Assembly: GCA_950295325.1 (NCBI GenBank)
Contig: OX485809.1
Location: 8,000,001-8,064,000 of the forward strand
Origin: Polytrichum commune
Lineage: Eukaryota > Streptophyta > Polytrichopsida > Polytrichales > Polytrichaceae
Direction: 5' to 3'
DNA: 64,000 bases
Part shown: positions 12,060-22,800 of the stretch, one piece after another
Layout: each line of letters starts with the position of its first letter
Numbering within the stretch: the first letter of the stretch is position 1
The notes under the pieces: model-generated
Seen by the model: the letters and a program-made list of their open reading frames with translations, nothing else
What the model was told of the DNA's origin: nothing
Database searches by the model: none
Translations under genes and position numbers: made by a program

Positions 12060-12560
12060 GAGGATGTTTCAATAGTGAATACTTGTGGGTACTTTACACA
12101 CAATCCAAGAGCCGTAACATGAGAATCATCCGAAGGCCATATTGTGGGAAATAGAGATCTAGTTTTGCAATTGATGAGCCCTCGAGCTGAGTGTGAAGTG
12201 AAAGTGGGCCATGATGAGGGACCACAACATATGTTCGGGTTCAGGTCCCCACCATGGCAATATGACATTTCTAAAAGTCAATGGCAATTTAATTGATTGC
12301 CATGGCCCCTGACTTTGCATTAGACCCACCTCTTTTTGATGGGCCTAACACAACATTTGGTAGATCATGAAACATTATCCATTTCCTGCCATGTAGGATG
12401 CCATGTAGGTTTTTCATTCATTCATTCAAAATGTTTTGGTCCTTTAGGTCTTTGAGATCTAGTGTAAAGTGAACTTGGACCATCTCCTGTTTTTTGAACC
12501 AATCACGTAATTTGTATGTCACATATCAAGGTCCCTCAAGCACTGCATTCCACCCTCAAG
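12060..12560. mobile_element. Tourist-like MITE, same family, diverged copy C
   Basis: Family blocks are in the expected order: CAATCCAAGAGCCGTAACATG near 12100, CTGAGTGTGAAGTGAAAGTGG near 12187, a CCCACCTCTTTTTGATGGG centre near 12323, and AGTGTAAAGTGAACTTGGACC near 12461. Terminal repeats are too decayed to place exact ends. Confidence 0.55.
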
Positions 12561-13197
12561 AACTGTCAACACTTCGGAGCAAGGAAGCTTGTACAACTTA
12601 TGTGTTGTTAACACTTTGAAACTTATCGAGGATAGCATAGACAATTTTGTAACACTTACATCAATGACACTTCTGTGACTTTGGATTTAAAAATAATAAT
12701 GCTTATATAAATAATGGATGAAAATACACAAGATATGAATGTCATCATACATGTAAGGGTAATGGAAGAACGAATCTAAAGTAGTTTGATGAGTCTTGCG
12801 CATGCCAAAATTTTATTTTCCTTTGGAAGGGTGCAATTGCTTTGGATGAGAGGCGTAACATTAATAGGTTTTTGTTCCCCGTTTTTTTTTCAAGGCCACT
12901 AATTCACTTTCAGCATCCTTGGATCCTACTCTACCTACTACCACATCACCAATCTGCACATTGTTAGCTTCTTTAATGGGTTCATTACCAACTGCATCAT
13001 CTCTTTCATCGAGCAAACCTATCATTCTCTCATCAATAAGGATGTAGGGATTGTTTAGAACAAATTCCAATTCATGATTGATGAACTCATGCATTCATAA
13101 TGAGTTTAGTTTCGCTCTCTGTAGAAGTCAAATACATAACGAACCTAATTAAATTTCATCCAAGTTACACAATTTCATAGCCTCACTTCCATCCAAA
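12561..13197. other. Intergenic DNA with an unassigned 77-codon frame
   Basis: A minus-strand frame at 12861-13094 is acidic and soluble in composition (for example GDVVVGRVGSKDAESEL) and ends in a basic KKKRG tail. I recognise no family and see no supporting exon. It may be the tail of a decayed transposase. The rest holds no visible gene. Confidence 0.25.
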
Positions 13198-13411
13198 TTA
13201 ACACTTTATCGAGGTGAATTCGTTGGAGAGGGGAGCACGTCTTTTAGAGATTTTGTTAACAATCAACACAAAAAACACACTTACTAGTGTACTTTTGGGA
13301 TTTTTTTGGGGAAGCGTAATTTTCCTTAACACATAGACAATTTTAATACTTATTGGGGTAACACATATTGAGGGTGGATTGTAGTGAAAAGTGGCTCTTA
13401 GGAGGCAACTA

Positions 13412-13755
13412 CAGTCCACCCTCTATAAATGTTACACCTATAAGTGTTAACCCTCTCTAAATGTTAACTTTCTTCTACTCCCCACATATTGCACACTATA
13501 AATGTTTAACGTGTTAACTGTTAACAAAATGGTACTCCCTTCTTTGTAAATTTGACTCTATAAATGTTAACGAATGAAATACAACCATAATATGGATGAT
13601 AAAAACTACACATCCAGTTACATTCCTCTCTCTACATCCTGTTAAGATTTGTATATTGCTCAAAAAAATAATTTTATAATTGTTAACTATTAACACCTCT
13701 ATAAATGTTAATTTTGATCCACTCCCGAGGGTTAACATTTATAGAGGGTAGACTG
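13412..13755. mobile_element. pogo/Emigrant-like MITE with TA target-site duplication
   Basis: The left end CAGTCCACCCTCTATAAATG and right end CATTTATAGAGGGTAGACTG are inverted copies with one mismatch. Each is bordered by TA (13410-13411 and 13756-13757). The CAGT..CCTCTATAAAT form resembles the ends of Emigrant/Lemi elements of the pogo group. Internally the TGTTAAC/CTATAAATGTTAA theme repeats several times. A second right end (GAGGGTGGATTGTA) just to the left, at about 13370-13384, suggests an older neighbouring copy. Confidence 0.75.
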
Positions 13756-13867
13756 TAGTCACTTGTTTATTCTATTGGTTTCATAAACCAATCAATGTTG
13801 GGCTCCACTTTTGCTCATGAAATGAGATGTGAAATCTAAGTGGGTTTGTGATTTACCCCATAACAAT

Positions 13868-13980
13868 GTTATGTGGGGCTGACAATATTCCACGTAGTAT
13901 TCCCGGACATTCCCCACATCCAGACCGAATGTGGGGAATATCTAGGAATACTACGTGGAATATTGTTAGTCGCACATAAC
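13868..13980. repeat. Foldback with ~52-base arms
   Basis: Arms 13868-13919 and 13929-13980 are reverse complements apart from about six mismatches, with a nine-base loop. Shared cores are GTTATGTG, AATATTCCACGTAGTATTCC and ATTCCCCACAT. It looks like a short MITE or hairpin element. A related but looser inverted arrangement is at about 17040-17230. Confidence 0.8.
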
Positions 13981-14675
13981 ACTCTTATGGATCTGAATAA
14001 TGTTGTGCCAAGGTATGCGGGCTTTATTCGGTTATTTATCTTCAACATACACATGTATACTCAAGTGGAGGGGACATGGTGAGGCCAGGTCTAGGAACGG
14101 AACCCAACAAGACATGTGTTTAATAATTCGATGAATCTATGTGCACAATAGTCAACACAATTGAAAGGGTAGATGGGTAGATGGGTGGATGGGGAGGGGG
14201 GGGGGGCTCATGCATTTAGTCAAAGAATCAACACACATGTACTTTCAATAATCATCCATTATTAAACCGAGAGAGTTTCGATTGTTCCGTCCAATTCTTG
14301 TTGATGCTTCATCCTAGATTTGTTACCAATGCAAACACGACAAGTTTGGTTGCATAAATCTATTCGGAAGAAGTTAGAGAACATGAATAAAATAATGAAC
14401 CAAAATAACACCCACATAATGTTAGCTAGTCATGATGCTCATTTGCAAGTGGGAAGGGGGTCAGAGTCTCGAACGAGGGGCTTGGAATAGGGCCCAAAGG
14501 AAATGAAGCGCGTGATTTGACTGGCCATTTGACTCCAAAGCCCAACTGTCACATATAGCTTTTGTATGCTTTTTCTATTGCAACTTCATTGTAACTTAGG
14601 CGTTACCTTACTAGAGTCCGACCTTCCTTCTTTCCTAGAACTATGCACAAGTTATATTGGCCATGGGCAACTTAA
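13981..14675. other. Intergenic DNA, nothing recognised; 11-G run at 14196-14206
   Basis: No long frame, no splice-consistent exon and no paired repeat end was seen. A GATGGGTAGATGGGTGGATG micro-repeat precedes the G run. Confidence 0.45.
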
Positions 14676-14678
14676 TTA

Positions 14679-15257
14679 GGGCCACTTCACACATGAGCCA
14701 AGAGCCGTGACCGTGTAATGGTGAGGACCCTTGACTCTCATCCAAAAGCCGTGCCATGGGTGTTGGGAAAGCCTTTTTATGTAGTCTTGGGCCCTTAAGC
14801 ATAGTGTGAAGTGAGAATGAACCATGTTGTGGGACCATTGCATATTTTGTTGGCGGAAAAAGAGGGGAGGATTTGGTTTAATATAATATGTCTCCAAGTT
14901 TATCAATATAAGATAATTACTTGGTGGTGTTTGTATGTCTTGGAATTTGCCATGCAGTTTGTCATGAAATTTGTCTTGCTGGAAAAATATATTAAAAAAG
15001 TCATGGTTTCCCGGAATTTGCGTCAAGCCCACCTCTTGGAGGTGGGTCTGACGCAAATTCCGGTAGATCATGCACCCTTATCCACAACCAACCATGTAGG
15101 ACTCCATGTAGACTTTTCATCCACGAACTTTTCTTTGGGCCTTTAGGCCTTCACCTCCTAGTGTGAAGTGAACTTGGATGGGCTCCGCCTTTTCAACCAA
15201 TGAGAGCTCTTACATTGCCATGGTCAAGGGCCTTCAGCCTTGTGTGTGAAGTGGCCC
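14679..15257. mobile_element. Tourist-like MITE, same family, copy D
   Basis: The left terminus GGGCCACTTCACACATGAG is preceded by TTA (14676-14678). The right terminus TGTGTGTGAAGTGGCCC is followed by TTA (15258-15260). An internal, almost perfect stem at 15011-15063 (CCGGAATTTGCGTCA facing TGACGCAAATTCCGG) is a conserved centre seen in other copies. This is the best-preserved family member in the window. Confidence 0.85.
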
Positions 15258-15260
15258 TTA

Positions 15261-15744
15261 GGGCCAAGAGCCGCGACCATGAAATTGTGAGAGCCCAAAA
15301 GAAAGTGTCCAAAGGCCGTGCCAACACACCTCCCAAAATCATGTAGTGTGGTCACGGACCCTCGAGTGTGGTGGGAAGTTACATGTGACTGGGCCCTTGA
15401 CCAAATGTTTTTTCAATGAATTTCTATTCATGTGGGTCCTCACACATGACAAAATAGAATAAATCAATGTTTGTGAGTGTTCGGAGTGCCATGGTCTCCT
15501 GGTTTTGTGTTAGGCCTACCTCCAAGAGGTGGTTTTTGAAAATAATCCAAGTGATCATGAAACACGATCCATTGGATGTCATGTAAAGACGTATGTAGAC
15601 TTTACATCCATCTTGCATTCACATACTCCGTTGGTCCCTCAAGCGTAGCGTGAAGCAAACTTGGACTGGCTCCGCATGTTTTACCAATGAGAGTGCTTGA
15701 AGTGTAATGGTTACATGCTCTCAGTCTTGTGTGTGAAGTGGCCC
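15261..15744. mobile_element. Tourist-like MITE, same family, copy E, abutting copy D
   Basis: The element begins GGGCCAAGAGCCGCGACCAT immediately after the TTA that ends copy D. It finishes TGTGTGAAGTGGCCC at 15744, followed by TTA (15745-15747). The left end lacks the CTTCACACATGAG part found in copy D, so about a dozen bases of the inverted repeat are missing. Confidence 0.75.
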
Positions 15745-15898
15745 TTAGGGTGAGTTTCCGTGTAGGCCGCTCACGCAACAAATTATAGTGGGAATAAGGA
15801 CAAACTTGTCGAATGTAGATGGAATATGGTGGGGCAGGGTGCGTATGTGTCAACTTGTTACCCTCATCTTCTCACAACCCTGCCCACCTACTAACTTA

Positions 15899-16431
15899 GG
15901 GCCAAGTTCCGTGTGCCGGTCCTGGTCCGTTTTTTTTCAAAATAAATGGGTGGGCCGGTGAAAAGAGGGTGGTGCCATGTGCCCATCCTTCTCACCCAAG
16001 GACCGGTGCCCCCCGTGGATGGGTGTCCCACATTTTGTGTTGTGCAAGAACGGGTGCCAAAGGACCGGCGGTCTTAACGGTAACGAGAAGGACATGTGCC
16101 GGTTAGAAAGCTCCGGTGACCGGATCGTCCGGTCACCTATGGTACACCCTTGGATACTAAAGGCCACTTTGTTCTTCTAATCCCTTCTTTTGAGGAGTAC
16201 TCCTAGGGAACATGTATTTTATGATGTTTTTAGAATCTAGGTGACCTTCATAAAGTGTCATGTCTTATCACTCACCAAATTTAGTTAGAAAGTAGGAAAT
16301 TGAAAAAAACCGGCACCCCACATAGAAGTACCCCTCCATAAAATGGGTGACATCACCCATTTTTTGGATGATGTCACCCGTTTCTCACCCATTTAAAAAA
16401 CGGACCGGGACCGGCACATGGAACTTGGCCC
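15899..16431. mobile_element. PIF/Harbinger-like MITE, GGGCCAAGTTCC family, copy 1
   Basis: The 533-bp element has inverted ends GGGCCAAGTTCCGTGTGCCG and CGGCACATGGAACTTGGCCC, flanked by TTA (15896-15898 and 16432-16434). The central part carries a second layer of inverted GGGTGA/TCACCC blocks. A frame of 67 codons at 15977-16180 is shared with copy 2 only because the DNA is shared. The related copy 2 at 41891-43350 lies in the opposite orientation. Confidence 0.85.
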
Positions 16432-16695
16432 TTACTAACCTTCTCCTCCTCCTAAAATCGATCTTCAACCCTTTGGTGACTGACACTTGTAGGCTAAAAA
16501 AATGCTTTAGTGGGTGTATGGAAGTGTAGTGGCTCGTGGCCCTTCACATTCTAGTAAGCCACCAAAATGTGGTTGGTTGGTAGCTTGTGCTTATATACAT
16601 GTGAACACCTCCAACCCAATATTATCTAGAATCTAGTGGGCGAGCGGCCTACATGGAGACTCACCCTTATTAGGCTTCACCTTATTAGAGCCACT

Positions 16696-16914
16696 TTATA
16701 CTACACTGAATATTGTATTTAGTGTCACACAATCCTACGTCCTTCTACTATTAATGTAGATTTATACCAAGTAAAGATGTTAATGTCCTATAATGCCCAA
16801 ACAACCAATTGACCTTGGTTGGTAAAGAAAAACAAGATATATATAATGAATAGTTATAGCATTGCGTAATTCCAAATAGTAAGTGACACTACATACAACA
16901 TTTAGTGTAGTGTT
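16696..16914. mobile_element. TTTAGTGTA-family inverted-repeat element, copy 2
   Basis: The left end TACACTGAATATTGTATTTA, leading into AGTGTCAC, mirrors the right end that starts GTGACACTACATACAAC and finishes TTTAGTGTAGTG. This is the same design as 3986-4420 and 44609-44996. At about 219 bp it is the shortest copy here. Confidence 0.7.
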
Positions 16915-17520
16915 GGAGGGGCCTTCACCTGGTATATGCAATTTATGCGATTGGTCGAGAATTCGGAGATGCTCCATCTTTACTTTACACAAGACCATAA
17001 GGGACTAAGGAAATTCAAATGGATGGAAAGATCTGCATGGTGTACATCCTACGTGCATAACACTATTTAAAGTTGTGCATTCATTATGTGGGTCCTTGGA
17101 ATATGGCCATGGGATGCTAGGAGCTCAGTCTAAATTTGAGTCATCCCCGTGGTTATATTCCCCATGGCCCACAAAACGAAAGCACAACGTTGAATATTGT
17201 TATGTGGGACCAAGTGAATGTTTCCAGGTCTACCAGATATCAAGAAGAGTTGGGTCCGATACAAAAATAGGGGTAGTAGCAAGCAATTAAATTGTTATTC
17301 TTGGCTCCTAGAAATATTATAGTTCTATGGTGGGGTCCCGGACTGTTACTTATTATTTTGGATTGTCCATAAAATATGTCCTTCAACATGGTCCACTTTC
17401 ACTTTACACTAAGCCCAAAGGCCCATCAATTGCAAACTTGGATTTCCATTTTCTGGGTATAGCCTTTGGATGACTACTTTAAAGGGCCTTAGATTTTCAT
17501 GGTCACGGCCATTGGTTCCT
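16915..17520. mobile_element. Tourist-like MITE, same family as copies A-E, diverged copy F
   Basis: Family blocks: GGGGCCTTCACC at the left, CTTTACTTTACACAAGACC, and AAATGGATGGAAAGATCTGCA near 17010. On the right are ACATGGTCCACTTTCACTTT near 17384 and CATGGTCACGGCCATTGG near 17497. The ends are decayed and a ~200 bp foldback (17040-17230) interrupts it. Confidence 0.5.
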
Positions 17521-18568
17521 TTTCTTCTTTCCTAACTTAGTAAAACATTGGTGGCAAGCTCAGGTAAGTTATTAGCCCACCATGTAGCCAAGTGTTCAAT
17601 TGCAGAGGGTAAAGTTGCATGGCAACCACTATTAGTGTAGGCGGAAAATTATTGTGGAAATAATTAATATGTGCCACTCTAATTGTCTACTACGGGTGGA
17701 AATAGCATGGGTCCAAAATTCCAAGTCTTCTTTTTGAGAATTATGGTCAACACTTAAAAACTAAACTAGTCACAATAACATCAAAGGCAACATAGAATAA
17801 AACATTCATCCACATCAATTTCCTAGAAAAACTATTAATGTGGCTTGCACTAATTTTATACCTAAAAATCTGATATGAGTTGAAAACTAATGTGGGCTCT
17901 ATAGAATTACCGTGACCCATATTTATAGGACTCTTCAATTTCCACTCAACATTTGATCCAATGTGGCAGTAAAATTGGTGTGACTTATTGATTAGAGTAG
18001 TCTTTGTGACTTGTCATGTAGCACCCAGTGTCATGTGACACCCCCTCTAGTTGCCATCCAATGATTGAAAGAAAATCAATGTGGGTCGATGATGAATAGA
18101 GTGGGGCACACTAAGTTAGACGTTTAGTGTATCGTGGGAGAGGGTGAAAATTTAGAGAAGCATTATATAGACTGTTGATTCCATCGATTTCTACATAAAG
18201 GTTAGCGACCTCAATGTAGTATAGTGGGACCCCGCTTGGAAAGGACTAACAACAAAGTTTGGAGGATGATGTTTTCACCCCCACCCCTCCCCCATGGTTA
18301 TTCATGTTGTTGGTATGTAGATTCCACTTCATATGCTACTCCCTTCTAGCTTAGTTCTAGTGGTATGCATTTATATAAGGTATCACTTCGGTAATGTCCA
18401 CAATGGTATGTGAGAAGTTAGAATATGTCTGACATGTTTCAAAATCAAAATATCGTGCAATGGTTGCCATCATATAATTGAATTTGGTTTACAAAGATTC
18501 CTCAATATAAGTATATCACTATGATATACATGTGTGATTTAGCATAGGTTTGAGGTTGCTGCATGGTA
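17521..18568. other. Intergenic DNA; dispersed repeat at 17955-18130, otherwise nothing recognised
   Basis: The 17955-18130 segment is the inverted partner of 4800-4990. No frame above about 63 codons and no domain signature was seen. Confidence 0.45.
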
Positions 18569-18691
18569 CTCCCTTAGTCCCAAAATTATTGTCCTACTCC
18601 CCGGAGTTTAATATCCCAAAATGTTTGTCCGACAAACATTTTGGGATATTAAACTCCGGGGAGTAGGACAATAATTTTGGGACTAAGGGAG
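18569..18691. mobile_element. Stowaway-like MITE: perfect 123-bp palindrome with TA duplication
   Basis: Arms 18569-18629 and 18631-18691 are exact reverse complements over all 61 bases, with a single C (18630) at the centre. TA flanks both ends (18567-18568, 18692-18693). The terminus CTCCCTTAGTCCCAAAATTA closely matches the CTCCCTCCGTCCC theme of Stowaway elements (Tc1/mariner). Confidence 0.92.
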
Positions 18692-18693
18692 TA

Positions 18694-19872
18694 TATACTA
18701 TATAGACCCAATTGATCTAAAACATATTGTCGAGGAGGGAGGCTTATAACCTCTTCCCGAAATGCTGCCCTCTCAAGCGGCCACATCACCAATTTGTTTT
18801 AGGGTTAGGTTCTTTATCTTGAAACACTCATTTATATATTTAGAGAGAGATGCGTCCCTCTAGATTAATGTGGGACGTCTGATGTTGATTATGGGAGCAG
18901 ATGATCAACAAAACACCTAAAGGCTATAATCTATATGACAGTGTTTTCACCTTGCATGTTGTTGGTTTTTTGGACCCAGCTCAAAGAGATGGGTTTGAGA
19001 TTGAGAAACGAAATCTGTGGGTGTTGAGCTCTAGCCCTAAATGGAAGTTCATGTAGTGAGGATTACAATATAAATTGTAAAGACACAGTAAATTACGAAA
19101 TGTTGGTGCCACATGAAGCACCAGAGAACCTGTTGGAAGGGACACCACATAAATACGTTTGAAAAACAGCGCATTTAAAGAGAACATGACACCATATGAA
19201 TGCCTTAGAAAATATACTAGAGACAGAGCCCCTCAGAAATGTTGTCAGACTCCTCCTTGTTATCTGCTTGTCTGAAACAGGAAGGGGTCTGAGAATACAA
19301 GATGTTTATAAATAAGTAGAGTACACATAATGGAGTTGGAGCTGCTAGGGTCAACTTGTTGGAACAAAACTTGATAAATCATTCTGAATTGTTCCAACTT
19401 GTGTGGCCCAAGTTTTTGTTCATTAATTAAAAGAGGGATACCTATGATGTGACTATTAAACATTGATACTCTTGTTCTTGCTTATATAGTGTGCTCCATG
19501 CAGGCCAAGAAAAATTAAGTTTTAAGTGTTCCCACAATGCAATCATGGATCTCAGGACTCTATAAGTTGAACTGACCTGACAGAAATTGACGTACTTTGG
19601 AAGATGTTATTTACAAACATGTTGAACAGAGCCAAAAAGCAGGAGGTTTTAATGCCTCTAGTTACCAGTCGTTTCTGGCTTTCAATATCCTATTGAATCC
19701 AAGAAGAGGACATTCTACCTACCAAGAGAGCTTTTCAATCAATTCAGAAACAGGAATAGTACTCTTTGAGAAGAGCACGTAACATCTCATAAATGGCGTG
19801 ATTGTGAACATGAAGGAGCTAGTCAAGCAATGGATGTTAATTGTCAGTCTATTTCTCATCACCTTGCCATTG
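18694..19872. other. Downstream flank of the DDX11 gene; no other gene seen
   Basis: This holds the 3' UTR and terminator region of the minus-strand helicase gene, then AT-rich intergenic DNA. Short frames at 18981-19187, 19260-19463 and 19597-19782 match nothing I know. I cannot place a polyadenylation site reliably. Confidence 0.4.
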
Positions 19873-22800
19873 TCATGAAGTAGACTCAAGACCTCTCGTT
19901 CGTTGCTGATTATGCTTAAAGAATTGATGGAGCAACTTGTGAACTTCCCCAAAACTTCCTGTAACAGGGACTAATCTTTCTTTTATCCAACCTGGCAGTT
20001 TGGAGGCTGGCCCTGATGGTTTAGCATTTGATCCTTCAATCCCAGATGTTGATGTGTAACGAACATCAACAAGGAGGATTGCTGCATAGTCTCCAATATG
20101 CCTGATGGCTCTTCCTGCAAATTAAAAATGTCACAAGGAGGAGACATGTCAGGCAGTAACATATACACAAAGACTAAGAGGCACTTAAAACTAGAGCTTG
20201 AGGGCCCATCACTCTTGAAATCTAAATTCTCTTGTTGGTGGAAAATGGTGAGAGTGTCCCACTTTGCTTTCACTAGAGCTTAAGGGGCCTAAATAACCAA
20301 GGAAGCTTGAATGGATGAAAATCCTACATGGCATGCAAGAGATAATGTTTCGTGGTCTACCAGATTTTGCATCCAGCAAAACACACAAACCTTAAAACCC
20401 TTGATTTATCATAACTAATTATGTAGAAGGGCCCCACATGAGTAGGATGGTAATAAAATAGCATTTGGTTAAGAGCCCAGTCGCACAAGTCTTTCCAATA
20501 ACTTGAAGGTCCTTGACCACTCAAAATTTAATTTCAATTTTCCATGGTATGGCCTTCGGATGAGTTTCAAGGGTCCTCACAATTTTATGGTCATGGCCAT
20601 AGTGTAAAGTGGCCCTAAGCAGGTTCCATCAAATCACAAAACTAGAGAGTGACTGAGCTAGACTGATATCGATAGATTTCATTCCTGCACTCACCATCTA
20701 GATGTAAAGCAGGAACACCTTTTCCAGGAGTTCTACTGAAGGTATAACAAAATGGGTCTGTTAAGTTTACCTATGGACTGATTGACGGCCTTCATACAGA
20801 GATTTTCATAGTAGTCCCTTCCTCTCTGCTGACTACATTGTTGCAGTGGATTTACACTGGTGACTGCTCCAATTGCACTGCCGTTTCCAATGTTTGTCTT
20901 CATAACCGAAAGCTGGTCAATGTATTTCATCCTCTCAATGAGCTCTGGATCTGATGGACTTGGATATGGCAAACCTACCATCACGACACACCGTCCCATA
21001 CCATCACTGAAATTGATTCCCTCCGACATCTTTCCACCCACAACACAAAGCAGCAAGGCTCCTCTTTGAGTAACTCCTCTGCTCTTGTTGACTGGGTCGG
21101 AGGCTTGTGTTATGCTGTCCTTGTAGCTCTTCAAAGTGGATTCAACTGCAGCTGCGGTGCGAGGTTCCCTAAACACATGCTTCTTTGCTTGAATGGTCGC
21201 CAAAATGCCCTTTGTCATCCATGCTGTGTAGACCTGGTTCTCATACTCAAAGGATGGAAAAAACACAACAATGCCCTCTGGGACTACAGATGAAATATTG
21301 CTGATCAGGCGTCCTAGTTCCTCCATCTGGAGAGTCCACCAAAAACTAATGAACATCAAGGTGATCACTTTAGCGAAACTGAAGGTGCGTTTACACAACT
21401 ACTGGAGTGGTTGTGGTTTGGGCCCACTTTCCACCACAACTACGATTCTTTTCATTTACACACAACCCACTCTTGTAGTTCAAGAGTGGATTGTCCCTCC
21501 TATTCCCTTGGAGTGGTGGATTCTATTCGAATGACTGTCCAAGAGTAATTACCTCCTGCAAATCCTTTCCCATGCTTTGGCCATGAAGTACCACAAAGTA
21601 CCTATATGCATTATAGAGCTAAAGAATGTAAACTAGAACCATCGCAACTACTCCCAACAACACCTTGTGGTTGTGGTTGTCATCAATGTTTGTCCCTGCT
21701 TATACCTAAAAAATAAAGCCAAAGAAAGTAAACTACAACACCAACAACCAAAACAGTGATTGTGTGTAAACCCAGCTTCAAGCAAAGTGGAAACATTCCG
21801 TATGAGGTATATAAGAACAATACTGACATAAAATAAGCTGGACTCACAGAACAGTCTGTTATAAGTACTGCATGAATATTACTTTGTTTTGCAGGGATCA
21901 TCTTATCACACATGCTCTTTGATTACGTTGGAAGCTCAACTGCTTGCAATAGGTACAGATATAGAGCAAGATGCATTACCATTAAGGAAGAACTGCGTGA
22001 TTGATAAGTGAAATCAAATGTGTGCCCACCAGGTCCTCGTGCAATGGCAATTGGAAGTATGCTCTCTGGTGGCACAATATGGCCACATGAAAACAGGTGG
22101 ACCTGCAAGCTCAATATACACCACACTCAAAAGTCGTGAGATTTTCTTCTCCCACAAAGGAGGAGGAAGTAATTATTGCTTCAGGTGAGTCAACTAAGAC
22201 AAATCACTTGTAATCAAGATGGCCAAGTTGATAAATGCATGCGTAAACCACAGAAACCAGAATGAGGTGACAAATTGCAAGGGCATTGACCTTCTCATTA
22301 GGCAATTGTGGAAAGAGGCGGTCACGTAGCTCAGAAATGGGTTGCAGTGTTCCTCCTGCTAATACCACAGCCCTGGCCTCCTCAACAACCTGCAAAGCAA
22401 ATATTCAAGTTCAAGACCTACTTCAGACATCAGAGATTGGGACAGGGGAATAAGTTCAAAGTAGCCTTGAAATTAGAAAGATACTGATGATTCCTCGTAC
22501 AAATATCCTTATGTGCACATTGGAGACAAGTTGCAATCATCAAAAAACCTTGTTCCACATCACTAGGTGCTCTTCACTACCAGTGATGTTTTGAGACAAG
22601 CTCAACCTCCTATTGGTCCTTGTACAACTACATTATTTTGACATATGGTTGATACAATATTGATGAGGAAGCATATACATAGATATTGTATTTAAACTAT
22701 TATTACAAATCATGACTCTCACTCCCTGCAATGCAGAAAGAATTTCTCTGGTCACTCTTCAACATACTCCAAATTTGTATGTCCCTATTGTAATTGAAGT

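Noticed and set aside
15977-16180. 67-codon frame shared with the minus-strand frame at 43082-43399
   Set aside because: The similarity simply reflects two copies of the same non-autonomous MITE; the frames differ in length and start, and no transposase motif is present.
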